A DNA stretch of 5,527 nucleotides from Mycoplasmatota bacterium (GTDB taxonomy: Bacteria > Bacillota_I > Bacilli_A > Izemoplasmatales > Hujiaoplasmataceae), in the NCBI GenBank assembly GCA_023132365.1, contig JAGLYJ010000073.1, positions 1 through 5,527 on the forward strand. The letters run 5' to 3'. A program made the position numbers and the translations under genes. Shown piece after piece: positions 5,482 to 5,527 of this stretch; the first letter of the stretch is position 1; each line of letters starts with the position of its first letter. The notes beneath the pieces were generated by a model that was not told the origin of the DNA, ran no database searches, and saw nothing but the letters and a program-made list of their open reading frames with translations.

Positions 5482-5527
5482 CTAATCTTAATTTGTCTAT
5501 TTTGTTACCATTTTCAACAACAGCTAT
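5465..5527 (-). CDS. C-terminal end of an unidentified gene upstream of the CDF gene (partial)
   Basis: One minus-strand frame is open from the window edge for 20 codons and stops at TAG; the other two frames stop within a few codons. The visible tail includes ENGNKIDKLRLELRLA. This is too short to assign a family. Its stop lies in the hairpin that precedes the CDF gene by about 25 bases, so the two genes are probably co-oriented members of one transcription unit. Confidence 0.5.
   Translation of the reverse strand: MAVVENGNKIDKLRLELRLA

Noticed and set aside
5467..5527. Plus-strand open frame starting at ATG 5467 and running off the window
   Set aside because: It has no ribosome binding site, starts in the hairpin loop, and opposes a better-supported minus-strand gene end.

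Overview
The window is AT-rich DNA (roughly 30% G+C by eye) from a low-GC Gram-positive-type lineage. Genes carry strong AGGAGG-type ribosome binding sites. TGA is used as a stop (the sigma factor and PadR genes both end in TGA) and tryptophan is written TGG, so the reassigned UGA code of Mycoplasma/Spiroplasma does not fit. A Bacillota or a code-11 relative of the Mollicutes (Acholeplasma, Izemoplasma or Haloplasma type) would suit. This is an inference from composition and gene style, not an identification.

Layout. Bases 1-162: the possible tail of a rightward gene and a bidirectional terminator. Bases 163-954 (minus): a DUF1624/HGSNAT-type multi-pass membrane protein. Bases 955-1113: a divergent promoter region with two copies of the same extended -10, TGATATAAT, facing apart. 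Bases 1114-2842 (plus): a two-gene operon with an ECF-type sigma-70 factor (TTG start) and a single-pass membrane protein that is probably its anti-sigma partner. Bases 2843-2960: two hairpin terminators between convergent units. Bases 2959-4506 (minus): a PadR regulator translationally coupled (ATGA overlap) to a HAAS/DUF1700 membrane protein whose membrane part is six copies of a WHPGW-type double-helix repeat. Three GTGT/ACAC palindromes sit over the promoter. Bases 4543-5439 (minus): a zinc-type cation diffusion facilitator. Bases 5465-5527 (minus): the tail of another gene, with a hairpin across its stop codon.

Two self-contained envelope-sensing or regulatory modules lie side by side: the sigma/membrane partner pair and the PadR/HAAS pair. 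They are bordered by a metal exporter and a membrane acyltransferase-like protein. Each module is of a known general kind. The least explained parts are the ectodomain of the putative anti-sigma factor, the HAAS plus six-hairpin architecture, the helically phased operator triplet, and the hairpin in front of the cation exporter. I found no CRISPR array, tRNA, rRNA, insertion sequence or phage gene.
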